A stretch of 64,000 nt of DNA, taken from the NCBI GenBank assembly GCA_910577315.1, contig CAJTME010000001.1:124001-188000 (forward strand), written 5' to 3'. Positions within the stretch are counted from its first letter, which is position 1; each line of letters starts with the position of its first letter. The notes under the pieces are model-generated. The model was not told where the DNA came from, did no database searches, and saw nothing but the letters and a program-made list of their open reading frames with translations. Positions 7,316 through 16,586 of the stretch are shown in pieces. Source of the DNA: an uncultured Muribaculaceae bacterium (lineage in GTDB: Bacteria; Bacteroidota; Bacteroidia; Bacteroidales; Muribaculaceae). The position numbers and the translations under genes are program-made.

Positions 7316-8430
7316 TTCCATGCGCTGACACCACAATATTAGGTAATGCACAGACCTATATGGGGGTGCTAGCCACATTCATTGTCCTTTGTCTCTTCAT
7401 CTCCAAAAAAGATGAGGAGACAAGTAATTTTATAATGTACCTCATGCTGAAGATCCGTGGCGAGATCATCATGTTAATCGACGACCACACCAAGAACCTT
7501 TGGCAAGACATCCGCACAACCCATAACTTCGATAAAATATCAGACCTGATAAACAGCCACAATTGCAAACTTGACAAAAAAATGGACCTAATTGACATTC
7601 AGTTCAAAGTCGACATGCAAAAGCAACTGTTTTTTCGGAAAGCCGAAAACTACCTGAAGTCTTTCGAACCCGAATCAACCGTCCGGGAAAAAGAGGAACT
7701 TTCATACGTGGCTCTTTTCACGATGCTGCTGATTGTTATGGTAATGCTCATTGACTGCACATCACTTATCAGCATTGGACTGCGAGCTGCCATAATCAAC
7801 ATGGCGCTGATAACGTCATGTATTTGGCTATGCGTGTTATATCATAAATTCTACCAGTTCGCAAGCACCGTAAAGGACAAGCCCGAAGACACTTCCGGTC
7901 ATCCTAATTTCCTGCTAATGCTTGCCATAATGGCTTTTGGCATGTTCCTCTGGATTGGATTTTCAATTGTAATTAACACTCCTTTATTTTCACTGATATT
8001 TTATGCCCTCATAATGGTGGGCATAATTATGATTTTCAAGAAAAAATGGATTTCAATCAACCATGTATATAACAGATACACACGGGTATTTACCATAAAC
8101 CATTTTTGGTATATAATGGCATTTGCATTGTGTGCCGTCCTATCCATCCATACCTTGAATGACTGTATGCCGAAAGGTGATTATCATTCCAATATAAGCG
8201 CCCTCTATGGGCTTGTCTCCGATCCATCAGTCGCAAAATATTTTTCCATCATATTTTTTTCTCTAAATGGATTTTTTCTTCCGATTATCATTGGATACCT
8301 GTACTTGCGGAGACGCCACAACCGCATAAATGCCAGCATCGATGAACTTAAAGAGAAAGTACAATCTGAGGCTGAAAGTGCGGCAGCAGATCTTAAAGAA
8401 ATACAGGAGGCTATTGAAACTGCCAAATAA
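7312..8430 (+). CDS. Unknown polytopic membrane protein, second gene of the two-gene unit
   Basis: This 372-residue protein is not recognised. Hydrophobic segments are seen at about residues 15-31, 130-148, 152-176, 202-221, 224-244, 263-282 and 304-323, giving about seven membrane helices. A charged helical region (about 35-125) lies between helix 1 and helix 2, and a C-terminal charged helix (about 330-372, rich in E, K and A) looks like a coiled coil. There is no transporter signature. It overlaps the upstream gene by four bases and shares its low GC. A cytosolic protein paired with a polytopic membrane protein in a low-GC patch is a common layout for accessory or defence modules, but nothing in the sequence proves that role. 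Confidence 0.6.
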   Translation: MIPCADTTILGNAQTYMGVLATFIVLCLFISKKDEETSNFIMYLMLKIRGEIIMLIDDHTKNLWQDIRTTHNFDKISDLINSHNCKLDKKMDLIDIQFKVDMQKQLFFRKAENYLKSFEPESTVREKEELSYVALFTMLLIVMVMLIDCTSLISIGLRAAIINMALITSCIWLCVLYHKFYQFASTVKDKPEDTSGHPNFLLMLAIMAFGMFLWIGFSIVINTPLFSLIFYALIMVGIIMIFKKKWISINHVYNRYTRVFTINHFWYIMAFALCAVLSIHTLNDCMPKGDYHSNISALYGLVSDPSVAKYFSIIFFSLNGFFLPIIIGYLYLRRRHNRINASIDELKEKVQSEAESAAADLKEIQEAIETAK

Positions 8431-8487
8431 GGCTCCAGCCGACTCCTGATTAACAAATTTTAACGCGGCTGTTTCGGGGATTTGGCT

Positions 8488-8495
8488 TAACTTTG
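8488..8495 (+). promoter_or_regulatory. -7 promoter element for the CBM26 protein gene, with long leader
   Basis: TAACTTTG matches TAnnTTTG. The next gene begins at 8698, so the leader would be about 195 bases, which is long. The leader holds three copies of a 14-15 base direct repeat (8538-8552, 8558-8572, 8657-8671). Confidence 0.5.
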
Positions 8496-8537
8496 CATTA
8501 ACCTTAAAGGAAACTGTGCCATATACCGCCTTTTCCA

Positions 8538-8671
8538 TTACCAATTATATCAAAATCTTACCATTTATATCAGCAGTCACTGTACTTATTAAATTACGTT
8601 ACATCCTTATAGTCTGGCCCTCAACCCGGCCACGCTTTTAGACTCATATTTACAATTAACCAATTATATCA
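8538..8671 (+). repeat. Three direct repeats TTACCAATTATATCA-like in the leader of the starch-binding protein gene
   Basis: Copies at 8538-8552 (ttaccaattatatca), 8558-8572 (ttaccatttatatca) and 8657-8671 (taaccaattatatca) differ at only one or two positions. The first two start exactly 20 bases apart, close to two helical turns. They could be protein-binding sites or repeated RNA elements. The stretch 8431-8697 holds no gene. Confidence 0.6.
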
Positions 8672-8697
8672 TAACTTAATTAATACCTCTTATCAAA

Positions 8698-11600
8698 ATG
8701 AAGAAGTTATACTTGTTCATGACAATGCTTCTTGTATCAGCCCTTTCTTTCGGGGTGAATGCAAGAACGTTGTATCTGGACTACTCTGAGGCGCCAAGTC
8801 ATTTGTCCACACCGCAAATCTATGCTTACATAGATGACAACAACAAAAACGCCAAATGGCCTGGAGAATTTGGAGAATCGGCAGGCGAAAAACTAATCAA
8901 ATTTACAATTGACGATAAGTACACAAACGTCATTTTCAACTGCGGTTCGGAAACTGGTGGTGGAAATAACCAGTCAACCACTATCTCGGGAGATGATCTT
9001 AAAGACAACTACGTATATACAGTCACAGCCGACGGAACAAATAATTGCAAAGTTTCATCACAACCCTACCAAGACACTCCTACTCCCCCTGCAGCTAACA
9101 TCACATACTTTCTCGATGGAGATGCGTTTGGCGGATGGAACTCCACCAACAATGCCTATAAGATGGATTATGTTGATGGAAAGTATGTAAAAAAGGCAAC
9201 TATAAAAATTGCAAATGGCCAAAACAGCGGCTTTGGTCTGCGCGCCCGCAAAAGCGACAACATTAATGAGGTAAAGGGTTTCTATAGGTGTGCATCCTTA
9301 ACCGATAATACACTAAAGTCCGTGCCCGCCTCTTTCGGAGTTGTCAATGAAGGTGATGGTGGTACCAACTGGAAAAGTGACATCACCGGCGAATTCACTT
9401 TCACTTTTGACCCGGAAGCGATGACTCTCACCATAGAAGGTGAAACTCAAACCTGGGACGACCTTGTAATCGTAGAAAGCGACAATGCCAATTTCAGCAA
9501 CGCTGACTGGAAAGCTTCTTCAACCAACGGCATATATGTGTGGAGCGGCCTCTCACTTCCCGCCGGCAAATTCAAAATTGGTAAATTCAATGGTTCATGG
9601 GCCGATACCAACTATGGCACCGGCAATACCATAACCGTCAACAGCACCGCTACCATTATCTATAAATCTGGTGGCGACTGCGTTCTTGCCAAAGCTGTAA
9701 ACAACGCTACCGTCACCCTTGACCTCACCAACACTAACAACTACACCATAAAAGTTGAAGGCACCGAAGTCGAAGACGTGACCCCCGGTGAAAAATACTA
9801 CTGCTACTTCATCAATTCCAACAACTGGACCACTCCCACCGTTTGGGCTTGGGTAAGCGAAAATGACAAAACGAGCTGCAACGACAACACCAATTGGCCC
9901 GGCGACGCAATGACTCAGAAAGACGGCAAATGGTATTGGGAAGCACCCGCAGGCAAGGTTCCCGGAATGATACTCATCAGCGATGACGGCGACGGAACCA
10001 AGCGCTTTGAGACCACTTTCGTCAACGGAGCTACATACAAGCCCAACGGCGACATCGCAAGCGACGACGACTTTGCCCGCGTTTATTTCAACCCTGGCGC
10101 CGACTTCTACAACAACACAATGTTCAATCAGTCGGAAGAAATTTACGCCCAGCTTCTCACCCAAAATGGCACCGCTGTCGGTAGCCGTACCAAGATGGTC
10201 CGTCTCACCGGTGAAGAAGTGCAACTGCCGTTCTTCTATATTGACGTGGAGAATCCCCAAAACTACGGCGGTATCCGATTTGAAACAAAAAAGCCCGATG
10301 GCTCTACACTATCTTACACCTCCAACGGATGCCCTGACTACGACCAGGAACGCTGGTATATGTTCATATATAATTGCGGTGATCCTGCCGGTCGAGATGA
10401 CATCGACTGCTATACAGCCCAGACCTATCTTACCTACAAAGAATATGAAGAACGCCGCAACGGCCTGAAGCCTCACTTATTCTACATCGGAGGCAATATC
10501 AAAGGCCTTAGATTCTGGAAAGAAGCCAAAGCTGCCGAAGCAAAGGACGGTGTGTTCCTCTTCCCTATCGGTTACGAAGAAAGCACAGATGCCGATGATC
10601 CCTATAGAGAGCGCAGCATCAACAACATGACTTTCAAGATGTCATGGATTGACGCCGACACCCGCCAGAAAGAATACAACGCTAAATACGGAACCAATTC
10701 CACCGGCATCAACAACCGTTGGTGGGCGACCTTCAACCTCGGTCTCGTAGGCCCGAATCCCGCCCCTGGCCAAACATTCGACGACTACATGGCCCTTGGA
10801 CATATCGCTAACCTCCCACAACTCAATGGCAATAAAGATGGGAACTACAGCGTGAAATACCTTCCCAACCGCACTCGTCGCTACTCCCGCTACAATAACT
10901 ATAACTGGTGGGTATCTGTCGAGCAGCTTAACGATGCGAAAGCCCAGCACTACATCGTTGTGGACACCAAGTACAAGACAACCGCTCTTATTCCTTTCAA
11001 TCCGCGTCCTACCCTCACCGACGTTACTTCCGACGAAATCTATCGCTCGCAAAAGGACCTTGCCTCTTATGAGGATCAGCTCGGCAACTTCCTTATAGGT
11101 TGCGAGGTAGCCGGCGAGGCCCGCATCAACAAGGCCAACCAACTTCAGGGCTCTGCTAAACTCAAGCCTTCTGAAGGTCTTCCTTTCTACGATAAAACAA
11201 TTGTCGGTGAAACCGAAGACGGCAAGCCTGGCTACGAGCTCGAATATTCCATCCTTATGGGTGACGAAGACCTTGAGGAATACGAAGTAATCGGTACCTT
11301 CCCCGGTAATCCAGATGCGCTCAGCTATGAAATCAAGATGAAGAATATGGCTTTCGGCGCCGACAAGAAAATCTTCGTTCGATGCACCTATCACGACCTT
11401 GTTAACCAAAGCAAGGATGCAAGCGGCGAATTCTACTTCCGCTCTATGGTTCTCCCCGCTGAAATCACAGCAAAGCAGCCCGACGTAAAGGCTCCTCAGG
11501 CAATCGAAGGCTATATACCCACCGTAAAGCTCATCCGCAATCCTGACGGATCATGGAGCGCACATGTTGAAACAGAGGTCGAGCTTGCCGTGATGAAAGG

Positions 11601-12249
11601 TGCAGAAGGCAACGACCTCGCAGTTTATCCTGACTTTGAACTTGAATCCACATCGGCCGGCGACTACCTCCGCCTTGCCACCACCGCCGACTGGCACACC
11701 CAGGCAGCAATCGCTTCGGCTCACCACACCATCTATGAATCTGGCGACTACATCCACAACGTGCACAACTGGGCTGAAATCGCACATCTGAAAACCGAAA
11801 ACGATCTTCACCGCTACAAGTTCAACTTCGTGTTCGAGAACATCGCCCCCGCTGGCACCGACATGGAGGACCCCTCCTACACTCTCAAAGCCCGCATCTA
11901 TGCTCAGTATCCCATGCTTATCGACAACTCGGAGGGCACCGTTGAAGTGACCGCCTACCGCAATGGTGACTTCACCGATCCTATCATAGCAGCCAGCACC
12001 CTACGCCGCAAGGCCAACGGCACCCGCGACGCCGCCCCGAGCTACTCGCTCTCGATGATTCCCGCATCGACAGAGCTCGAATTCGAGGCCCGCAAGGACA
12101 ACCTCTCGGGCATCACCGATCCCGAGGTTGCCGAAGACGGCGAAGCCGAGCTCTACAACCTGCAGGGCATCCGCGTCCAGGGCGAGCCCGCCCCCGGCAT
12201 CTACCTGCGCCGCTGTGGCAACACCACTGAAAAAGTCGTAATCCGCTAA
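8698..12249 (+). CDS. Secreted starch-binding (CBM26-like) protein with T9SS-type C-terminal tail
   Basis: This 1183-residue protein has a Sec signal peptide (about 1-22, ending VNA). Two regions look like starch-binding modules of family CBM26: about 23-115 (IYAYIDDNNKNAKWPGEF, then VIFNCGSE) and about 365-450 (YFINSNNWTTPTVWAWVSE, NTNWPGDAM, MILISDDGD). A similar Trp-rich module may lie at 135-250. The long remainder is unrecognised, and no glycoside hydrolase catalytic domain is seen. The end (LYNLQGIRV, then PGIYLRR and KVVIR) fits the short T9SS sorting tails of Bacteroidales, which direct export through SprA and attachment at the surface. Codon use shifts from AT-rich at the 5' end to strongly GC-rich in the last ~300 bases. 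A hairpin terminator follows at 12276. Confidence 0.75.
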   Translation: MKKLYLFMTMLLVSALSFGVNARTLYLDYSEAPSHLSTPQIYAYIDDNNKNAKWPGEFGESAGEKLIKFTIDDKYTNVIFNCGSETGGGNNQSTTISGDDLKDNYVYTVTADGTNNCKVSSQPYQDTPTPPAANITYFLDGDAFGGWNSTNNAYKMDYVDGKYVKKATIKIANGQNSGFGLRARKSDNINEVKGFYRCASLTDNTLKSVPASFGVVNEGDGGTNWKSDITGEFTFTFDPEAMTLTIEGETQTWDDLVIVESDNANFSNADWKASSTNGIYVWSGLSLPAGKFKIGKFNGSWADTNYGTGNTITVNSTATIIYKSGGDCVLAKAVNNATVTLDLTNTNNYTIKVEGTEVEDVTPGEKYYCYFINSNNWTTPTVWAWVSENDKTSCNDNTNWPGDAMTQKDGKWYWEAPAGKVPGMILISDDGDGTKRFETTFVNGATYKPNGDIASDDDFARVYFNPGADFYNNTMFNQSEEIYAQLLTQNGTAVGSRTKMVRLTGEEVQLPFFYIDVENPQNYGGIRFETKKPDGSTLSYTSNGCPDYDQERWYMFIYNCGDPAGRDDIDCYTAQTYLTYKEYEERRNGLKPHLFYIGGNIKGLRFWKEAKAAEAKDGVFLFPIGYEESTDADDPYRERSINNMTFKMSWIDADTRQKEYNAKYGTNSTGINNRWWATFNLGLVGPNPAPGQTFDDYMALGHIANLPQLNGNKDGNYSVKYLPNRTRRYSRYNNYNWWVSVEQLNDAKAQHYIVVDTKYKTTALIPFNPRPTLTDVTSDEIYRSQKDLASYEDQLGNFLIGCEVAGEARINKANQLQGSAKLKPSEGLPFYDKTIVGETEDGKPGYELEYSILMGDEDLEEYEVIGTFPGNPDALSYEIKMKNMAFGADKKIFVRCTYHDLVNQSKDASGEFYFRSMVLPAEITAKQPDVKAPQAIEGYIPTVKLIRNPDGSWSAHVETEVELAVMKGAEGNDLAVYPDFELESTSAGDYLRLATTADWHTQAAIASAHHTIYESGDYIHNVHNWAEIAHLKTENDLHRYKFNFVFENIAPAGTDMEDPSYTLKARIYAQYPMLIDNSEGTVEVTAYRNGDFTDPIIAASTLRRKANGTRDAAPSYSLSMIPASTELEFEARKDNLSGITDPEVAEDGEAELYNLQGIRVQGEPAPGIYLRRCGNTTEKVVIR

Positions 12250-12275
12250 TCCCGGATTTCCCCACCTATCCCTCC

Positions 12276-12312
12276 CGCGCCCCGGCAGCCGCCGGGGCGC
12301 GGCTGTTTTATT
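12276..12312 (+). terminator. Intrinsic terminator after the CBM26 protein gene
   Basis: A GC stem of 11 bp (12276-12286 with 12291-12301, loop agcc) is followed by gctgttttattt. Confidence 0.75.
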
Positions 12313-12347
12313 TCGGCACCTCGCCGCCATCTTTGCCGCAAATTTGT

Positions 12348-12355
12348 TATATTTG
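12348..12355 (+). promoter_or_regulatory. -7 promoter element for the TlpA-like gene
   Basis: TATATTTG matches TAnnTTTG. The start codon at 12373 would follow a leader of only about 10 bases. Confidence 0.55.
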
Positions 12356-12372
12356 CAAAAATTTTAAAGCTC

Positions 12373-13386
12373 ATGTTTAAAAAGACTCTTATAGCGGCTG
12401 CGGCCGCCATGATGTCGGTGGCCGCCCAAGCTGCCGACCCCTACAAAGTGATGGTGCCGATGGGTGCCGACGAGGACGGTGCCATGGCCTATCTCGTGAA
12501 CTTCGACACCGGCGCAAAGGTCGATTCGGTGCTGGTAGCCGACGGCATGGCCACATTCTCTGGCACGATGGACGAGCCCTACGTGGCCCGCATTATAGTC
12601 GACGGCCAGCGCTACGCCCAGTTCATCGTCGAGCCCGGCTCGGTGGCCTACGATGCCAACCGCCGCAAGGCATTCGGCTCGCCGCTCAACGACGCATACA
12701 ATGAAATCACCGATTCGGCAATGGTGATGGCAAACGAGTTCCGTTCCATCGCCGAGGCAGACACCACCGCCCGTCAGGCCGTGTATGACCGCTATGACCG
12801 CTTCATCACCGCGAAGATGGAAGCCAACCTTGACAACCCCATCGGCTACACCCTGTTCATACAGAAAGCCTACGACTTCGACCCCGCCGAACTCGAGGCC
12901 TACATCCTGGCCCATCCCGAGCTGGGAAATTATCAGCGCGTTACCAAACTCGTCGAGATGAACCGCCGCAAGGCTTCGACTGGCGAGGGAGCGCGGTACA
13001 CCGACTTTGACGTGCGCGGCCAAAAGCTGAGCGACTACGTGGGCCGCGACGGCAAGTGGCTGCTCGTCGATTTCTGGGCCAGCTGGTGCGGTCCGTGCCG
13101 CCGCCAGATGCCGGTGCTTAAAGACCTTGCCGCGAAATATGCCGACAAGCTGAATGTTCTCGGAGTTGCCGTATGGGACGAAGCCGCCGACACGCGCCGC
13201 GCCATCCAGGAAGAAGGTATAACATGGGACTGCATCATAGACGCGGGCACCGAACCGACCGATCTTTACGGCATCTCAGGCATCCCCTGCATCATGCTAA
13301 TCTCGCCCGACGGAGTGATAGTCTCGCGCGACAAACAGGGTGATGACCTCCGCGCCGCCGTAGCCGCCGCCCTCTCGCAGGAATAA
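12373..13386 (+). CDS. TlpA/ResA-like thiol-disulfide oxidoreductase with N-terminal DUF4369-like domain
   Basis: The 337-residue protein carries a signal peptide (about 1-20, ending AQA) and acts in the cell envelope. Residues about 24-120 look like the beta-rich DUF4369 domain often found ahead of thioredoxin folds in Bacteroidota; about 130-205 is helical; about 212-335 is an AhpC/TSA-type thioredoxin fold. The redox motif is WCGPC with Cys239 and Cys242, followed by the RRQMP helix, and the cis-proline loop appears as SGIPCIMLI. Note the additional Cys next to the cis-Pro. The partner substrate is unknown; such proteins reduce disulfides, for example in cytochrome c maturation or oxidative stress. 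It is monocistronic: its own promoter precedes it and a bidirectional terminator follows. Confidence 0.85.
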   Translation: MFKKTLIAAAAAMMSVAAQAADPYKVMVPMGADEDGAMAYLVNFDTGAKVDSVLVADGMATFSGTMDEPYVARIIVDGQRYAQFIVEPGSVAYDANRRKAFGSPLNDAYNEITDSAMVMANEFRSIAEADTTARQAVYDRYDRFITAKMEANLDNPIGYTLFIQKAYDFDPAELEAYILAHPELGNYQRVTKLVEMNRRKASTGEGARYTDFDVRGQKLSDYVGRDGKWLLVDFWASWCGPCRRQMPVLKDLAAKYADKLNVLGVAVWDEAADTRRAIQEEGITWDCIIDAGTEPTDLYGISGIPCIMLISPDGVIVSRDKQGDDLRAAVAAALSQE

Positions 13387-13402
13387 GTACACCGCACTCA
13401 CC

Positions 13403-13452
13403 GATAAAATAAAACCATTGCCTCCCGCGCGGTCGGCAATGGTTTGTTTTAT
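13403..13452. terminator. Bidirectional terminator between convergent genes
   Basis: The arms aaaccattgcc (13412-13422) and ggcaatggttt (13435-13445) pair perfectly and are extended by A-rich and T-rich flanks (ataaaata... / ...gttttat), so a U-tract is present on both strands. Confidence 0.75.
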
Positions 13453-13703
13453 ACAGGTTCGTCGAGATAGTCCCGGCGGGCCGGGGTTGAGGGCGTTTTC
13501 TTCTTATTTGTCTTGCGCTGTTTCGCTGGGGGCCGCCGCTTGGTCTTGGCCGAATCCGCGTTTACTGAATCAACCACAACGACCGCAGGAGCCGGAGCCG
13601 TTCCACGCCCGCAGCGGCTCGCCGCCAGCCCTATCACCAACAGCAGGAACAGCCCGAAAGTGACAGCTGCCGTCATGGTTTTCGACATAGAAAAGCGTCC
13701 CAT
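13449..13703 (-). CDS. Small single-pass membrane protein of unknown function
   Basis: This 84-residue protein has one membrane helix (about residues 10-28, AAVTFGLFLLLVIGLAA) and then a basic, Lys/Arg/Pro-rich tail ending in RDYLDEPV. I know no function. The tail is rich in positive charge, so its side of the membrane and partners would be worth knowing, but the sequence gives no more. It begins nine bases after the stop of the NSS transporter on the same strand and is probably translated from the same mRNA, suggesting it might be an accessory subunit. An alternative start is the internal Met at 13688. The ORF is believable because of the operon position and the clear helix. Confidence 0.6.
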   Translation of the reverse strand: MGRFSMSKTMTAAVTFGLFLLLVIGLAASRCGRGTAPAPAVVVVDSVNADSAKTKRRPPAKQRKTNKKKTPSTPARRDYLDEPV

Positions 13704-13712
13704 CCCGATACC

Positions 13713-15089
13713 TCAGACAAAGCGCGCCACAAGAATGATGGCGATGATTACAGGAGCGAGAAAACGGATGATGAACATAACCGACCCGACAATGCGCGAA
13801 CGGATGGAGCCATCGTTGGTGAGCTGGCGCCGCAAAAGGTGCTTGGGAGCGAACCAGCCGAGGAACACACAAGTGCCGATTGCCGTGAGGGGCAGCATGA
13901 TATTGGTTGTGAACGCGTCGAGCAGTCCGAAGATATTCATGCCTATGAAAGTGATGTCGCTGAGCGAACTGAACGACAGCGAGCACACCGAACTGAGCAC
14001 CAACAGGGGGGACAGGGCGGCAACGCAGGCGGCTCGGCGGCTGAGCCCCAACGATTCCTGCAAAAAGGCCACCGTGACCTCGAGCAGCGACACCGTCGAT
14101 GTCAGGGCTGCCATGAACAGCAGCACGAAGAACAGCGTGGACCACACCCGCGTGGCCGGAAGGCACGAGAACACCTCGGGGAGGGTCTGGAACACAAGGG
14201 TTGTCCCGACCAGCGAATGGTCGGCGAGCCCAAAGCTCGACACCGCCGGGAAAATCACGAATCCCACCATAAGCGCCACCACAAGGCTCATGGCAGCCAC
14301 TATCGAGGCCGTGGGGGTGAGCTTGGTGTTGGCGGGATAATATGCCGAATAGGTTATGAGAATACCCATGCCGAGGCTAAGCGAGAAAAAGGCCTGCCCC
14401 ATGGCGTTGATGAACGTGACCGGCGTTATCTTGGAGAAATCGGGTTTGAGAAACCATGCCACGCCGTCGCCCGCCCCAGGCAGCGACAGGGTTACGCAGC
14501 ACAGCACCAGCAGCACCACGAACAACAGCGGCATCAGCACGTTGGACAAGCGCTCGATACCCTTCTGGACGCCCCCGGTGAGGATAGCCATATTTAGCAG
14601 GATGCACAGCACCGTGAACAGAATCGGGGCAAACGGGGTGTTGATATACTCGGCCATGCGCGAGGTGAACACGGAATCGGCACGGGCGATGTCGCCGTTG
14701 CCGGCAAGCTGTCCCACGCCTTCATAGAGGCCGCCGGTGACCGACTGCCAGATGTATTCGAGAGTCCAGCCCTCGACCACCATATAGAATATACTTATAA
14801 GATAGGAGGCGATGATGCCCATCAGCCCCACAATCCACCACTTCTTGCCGGGAGCGAGGTTGCGGAACACCTTGAACGAGTCGCTTTTACCGCCTCGGCC
14901 AAGGGCGAACTCGGCCAGCATGACCGGGATGCCGAGCAACACCACGCAACCGACGTAGAGGAGAAGGAAAGCGGCGCCGCCATTGGCCTGGGCCTCGGCC
15001 GGAAAACGCCAGATGTTGCCGAGGCCGACCGCCGAGCCGACCGTCGCGGCAACCAGGCCGATTTTTGATTTAAACTGATTGTCAGACAT
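13713..15089 (-). CDS. Sodium-dependent transporter of the NSS (neurotransmitter:sodium symporter) family
   Basis: This 458-residue inner-membrane protein belongs to the NSS/SNF family (LeuT, TnaT relatives), which import amino acids or amines with sodium. The family signature is in the first helix: residues 9-30 contain IGLVAATVGSAVGLGNIWRF, which builds the sodium sites and the unwound part of TM1, followed by the conserved GGAAFLLLY region. About 11-12 hydrophobic segments can be counted, which is normal for bacterial members. The substrate cannot be deduced. It is the first gene of a two-gene unit with the 84-residue membrane protein. It lies downstream of miaB on the same strand with a gap of 56 bases. 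Confidence 0.9.
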   Translation of the reverse strand: MSDNQFKSKIGLVAATVGSAVGLGNIWRFPAEAQANGGAAFLLLYVGCVVLLGIPVMLAEFALGRGGKSDSFKVFRNLAPGKKWWIVGLMGIIASYLISIFYMVVEGWTLEYIWQSVTGGLYEGVGQLAGNGDIARADSVFTSRMAEYINTPFAPILFTVLCILLNMAILTGGVQKGIERLSNVLMPLLFVVLLVLCCVTLSLPGAGDGVAWFLKPDFSKITPVTFINAMGQAFFSLSLGMGILITYSAYYPANTKLTPTASIVAAMSLVVALMVGFVIFPAVSSFGLADHSLVGTTLVFQTLPEVFSCLPATRVWSTLFFVLLFMAALTSTVSLLEVTVAFLQESLGLSRRAACVAALSPLLVLSSVCSLSFSSLSDITFIGMNIFGLLDAFTTNIMLPLTAIGTCVFLGWFAPKHLLRRQLTNDGSIRSRIVGSVMFIIRFLAPVIIAIILVARFV

Positions 15090-15145
15090 ATTAGAGGGAA
15101 ATTATCATAGTGGAATTCATCGTAGTCCGGCAGGAGCCGGAAGGC

Positions 15146-16522
15146 TTACCGGTTGACCAGCTCGCAAATGAGGGTGGCCGAAGTGGCTGAAGTCACACGG
15201 ACGCGTACGGTCTGGCCGACGCCATGGGTTCCGCGGGGCAGCACACAGGTCTTGTTGCCCTCGGTGCGGCCCACGAGCTGATCGGCGCTGCGCTTGGATA
15301 TGCCCTCGACCAGCACATCGAACTCACGGCCTATATCGCGGCGGTTTGATTCAGCCGACAGCTCGTTCTGCAAGGCTATCATGCGGTTGAGGCGCTCGAT
15401 CTTGACATCTTCGGGCACATTGTCGGGCATGGTGCGCGACGCCAGGGTACCGGGACGCTCCGAATACTTGAACATGAACGCCGAGTCGAAGCCCACCTCG
15501 CGCATGAGGTCGAGCGTCTGCTGGAAATCCTCCTCGGTCTCGTCGTGGAAGCCGGTGAACATGTCGGTGGTGATGGTACATTCAGGCATGGCGCGGCGGA
15601 TGGCGGCCACGCGGCCGAGATACCACTCGCGGGTGTACTTGCGGTTCATCGCGGCCAACACCTTGTCAGAACCCGACTGAACGGGCAGGTGGATGTGCTT
15701 GCAGATGTTGGGGCGCGAGGCGATTACGGCAATAACCTCGTCGGAAAGGTCCTTCGGGTGGGAAGTGGTGAAGCGCACCCGCATGTCGGGAGCGGCGTCG
15801 GCCACGGCGGCAAGCAGCGCGGCGAAATCAGTCACGGCGCCGTCGGCGCCTTCATACCGGTAGGAATTGACATTCTGACCCAGCAGCGTCACCTCCTTGA
15901 ATCCCTTGGCACGGAGGTCGGCGACCTCGCGCAGGATGCTTGCGAGCTCGCGCGAGCGTTCGCGGCCACGGGTGTAGGGCACGATGCAGTAGGAACAGAA
16001 ATTATTGCAGCCGCGCATGATGCTGACAAAGCCGCTGACACGGTTGGCGCCTATGCGGCGCGGCACCACATCGCGGTAAGTCTCGGTGGTGCTGAGTTCA
16101 ACGTTAATGGCCTTCTCGCCGGCCTCGGCAGCCGCGAAAAGCGCGGGCAGGTCGAGATACGAGTCAGGGCCGGCGACAACATCGACACCATGGTCGTTGA
16201 GCAGGGAATCGCGCACACGCTCGGCCATGCAACCTATCACGCCCACGATAAGGCGTCGGCCGGCTTTCTTGCGGCGCAACGAGCCCAGATACTGCAGGCG
16301 GCTCACGATTTTCTGCTCGGCATTGTCGCGTATCGAGCATGTGTTGAGAAGTATGGCATCGGCGAGGGCGATGTCGTCGGTGAGGTCATAGCCGGCCATC
16401 TCGAGTATGGAGGCAACGACCTCCGAATCGGCCACGTTCATCTGGCAGCCGTAAGTTTCTATGAAGAGAAGAGGAGCGGAGCTGTCGTTCGCAAACTCTT
16501 TTTTTACCTTGTTTTCAGACAT
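15146..16522 (-). CDS. miaB: tRNA-2-methylthio-N6-dimethylallyladenosine synthase MiaB
   Basis: MiaB is a radical-SAM methylthiotransferase that turns i6A37 into ms2i6A37 in tRNAs reading UNN codons. From the ATG at 16522 the protein has 458 residues. The N-terminal UPF0004 domain holds three Cys for the auxiliary cluster (C26 in ETYGCQMN, C62 in NTCSIR, C98 in IGCMAERV); the radical-SAM cluster motif is C172-x3-C176-x2-C179 (GCNNFCSYC). A TRAM RNA-binding domain forms the last ~65 residues. A longer reading from a TTG at 16552 exists but adds only a non-conserved ten residues. It is divergent from the small membrane protein gene at 16587. Confidence 0.95.
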   Translation of the reverse strand: MSENKVKKEFANDSSAPLLFIETYGCQMNVADSEVVASILEMAGYDLTDDIALADAILLNTCSIRDNAEQKIVSRLQYLGSLRRKKAGRRLIVGVIGCMAERVRDSLLNDHGVDVVAGPDSYLDLPALFAAAEAGEKAINVELSTTETYRDVVPRRIGANRVSGFVSIMRGCNNFCSYCIVPYTRGRERSRELASILREVADLRAKGFKEVTLLGQNVNSYRYEGADGAVTDFAALLAAVADAAPDMRVRFTTSHPKDLSDEVIAVIASRPNICKHIHLPVQSGSDKVLAAMNRKYTREWYLGRVAAIRRAMPECTITTDMFTGFHDETEEDFQQTLDLMREVGFDSAFMFKYSERPGTLASRTMPDNVPEDVKIERLNRMIALQNELSAESNRRDIGREFDVLVEGISKRSADQLVGRTEGNKTCVLPRGTHGVGQTVRVRVTSATSATLICELVNR

Positions 16523-16559
16523 TATCCGTGAAAAATTTGTGCTATTGCACAAGATTATC

Positions 16560-16567
16560 TAAATTTG
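16560..16567 (+). promoter_or_regulatory. -7 promoter element before the small membrane protein gene
   Basis: TAAATTTG matches TAnnTTTG. Transcription would start near 16574, about 13 bases before the GTG at 16587. Confidence 0.5.
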
Positions 16568-16586
16568 TGCAAAATTACGAAATAAA

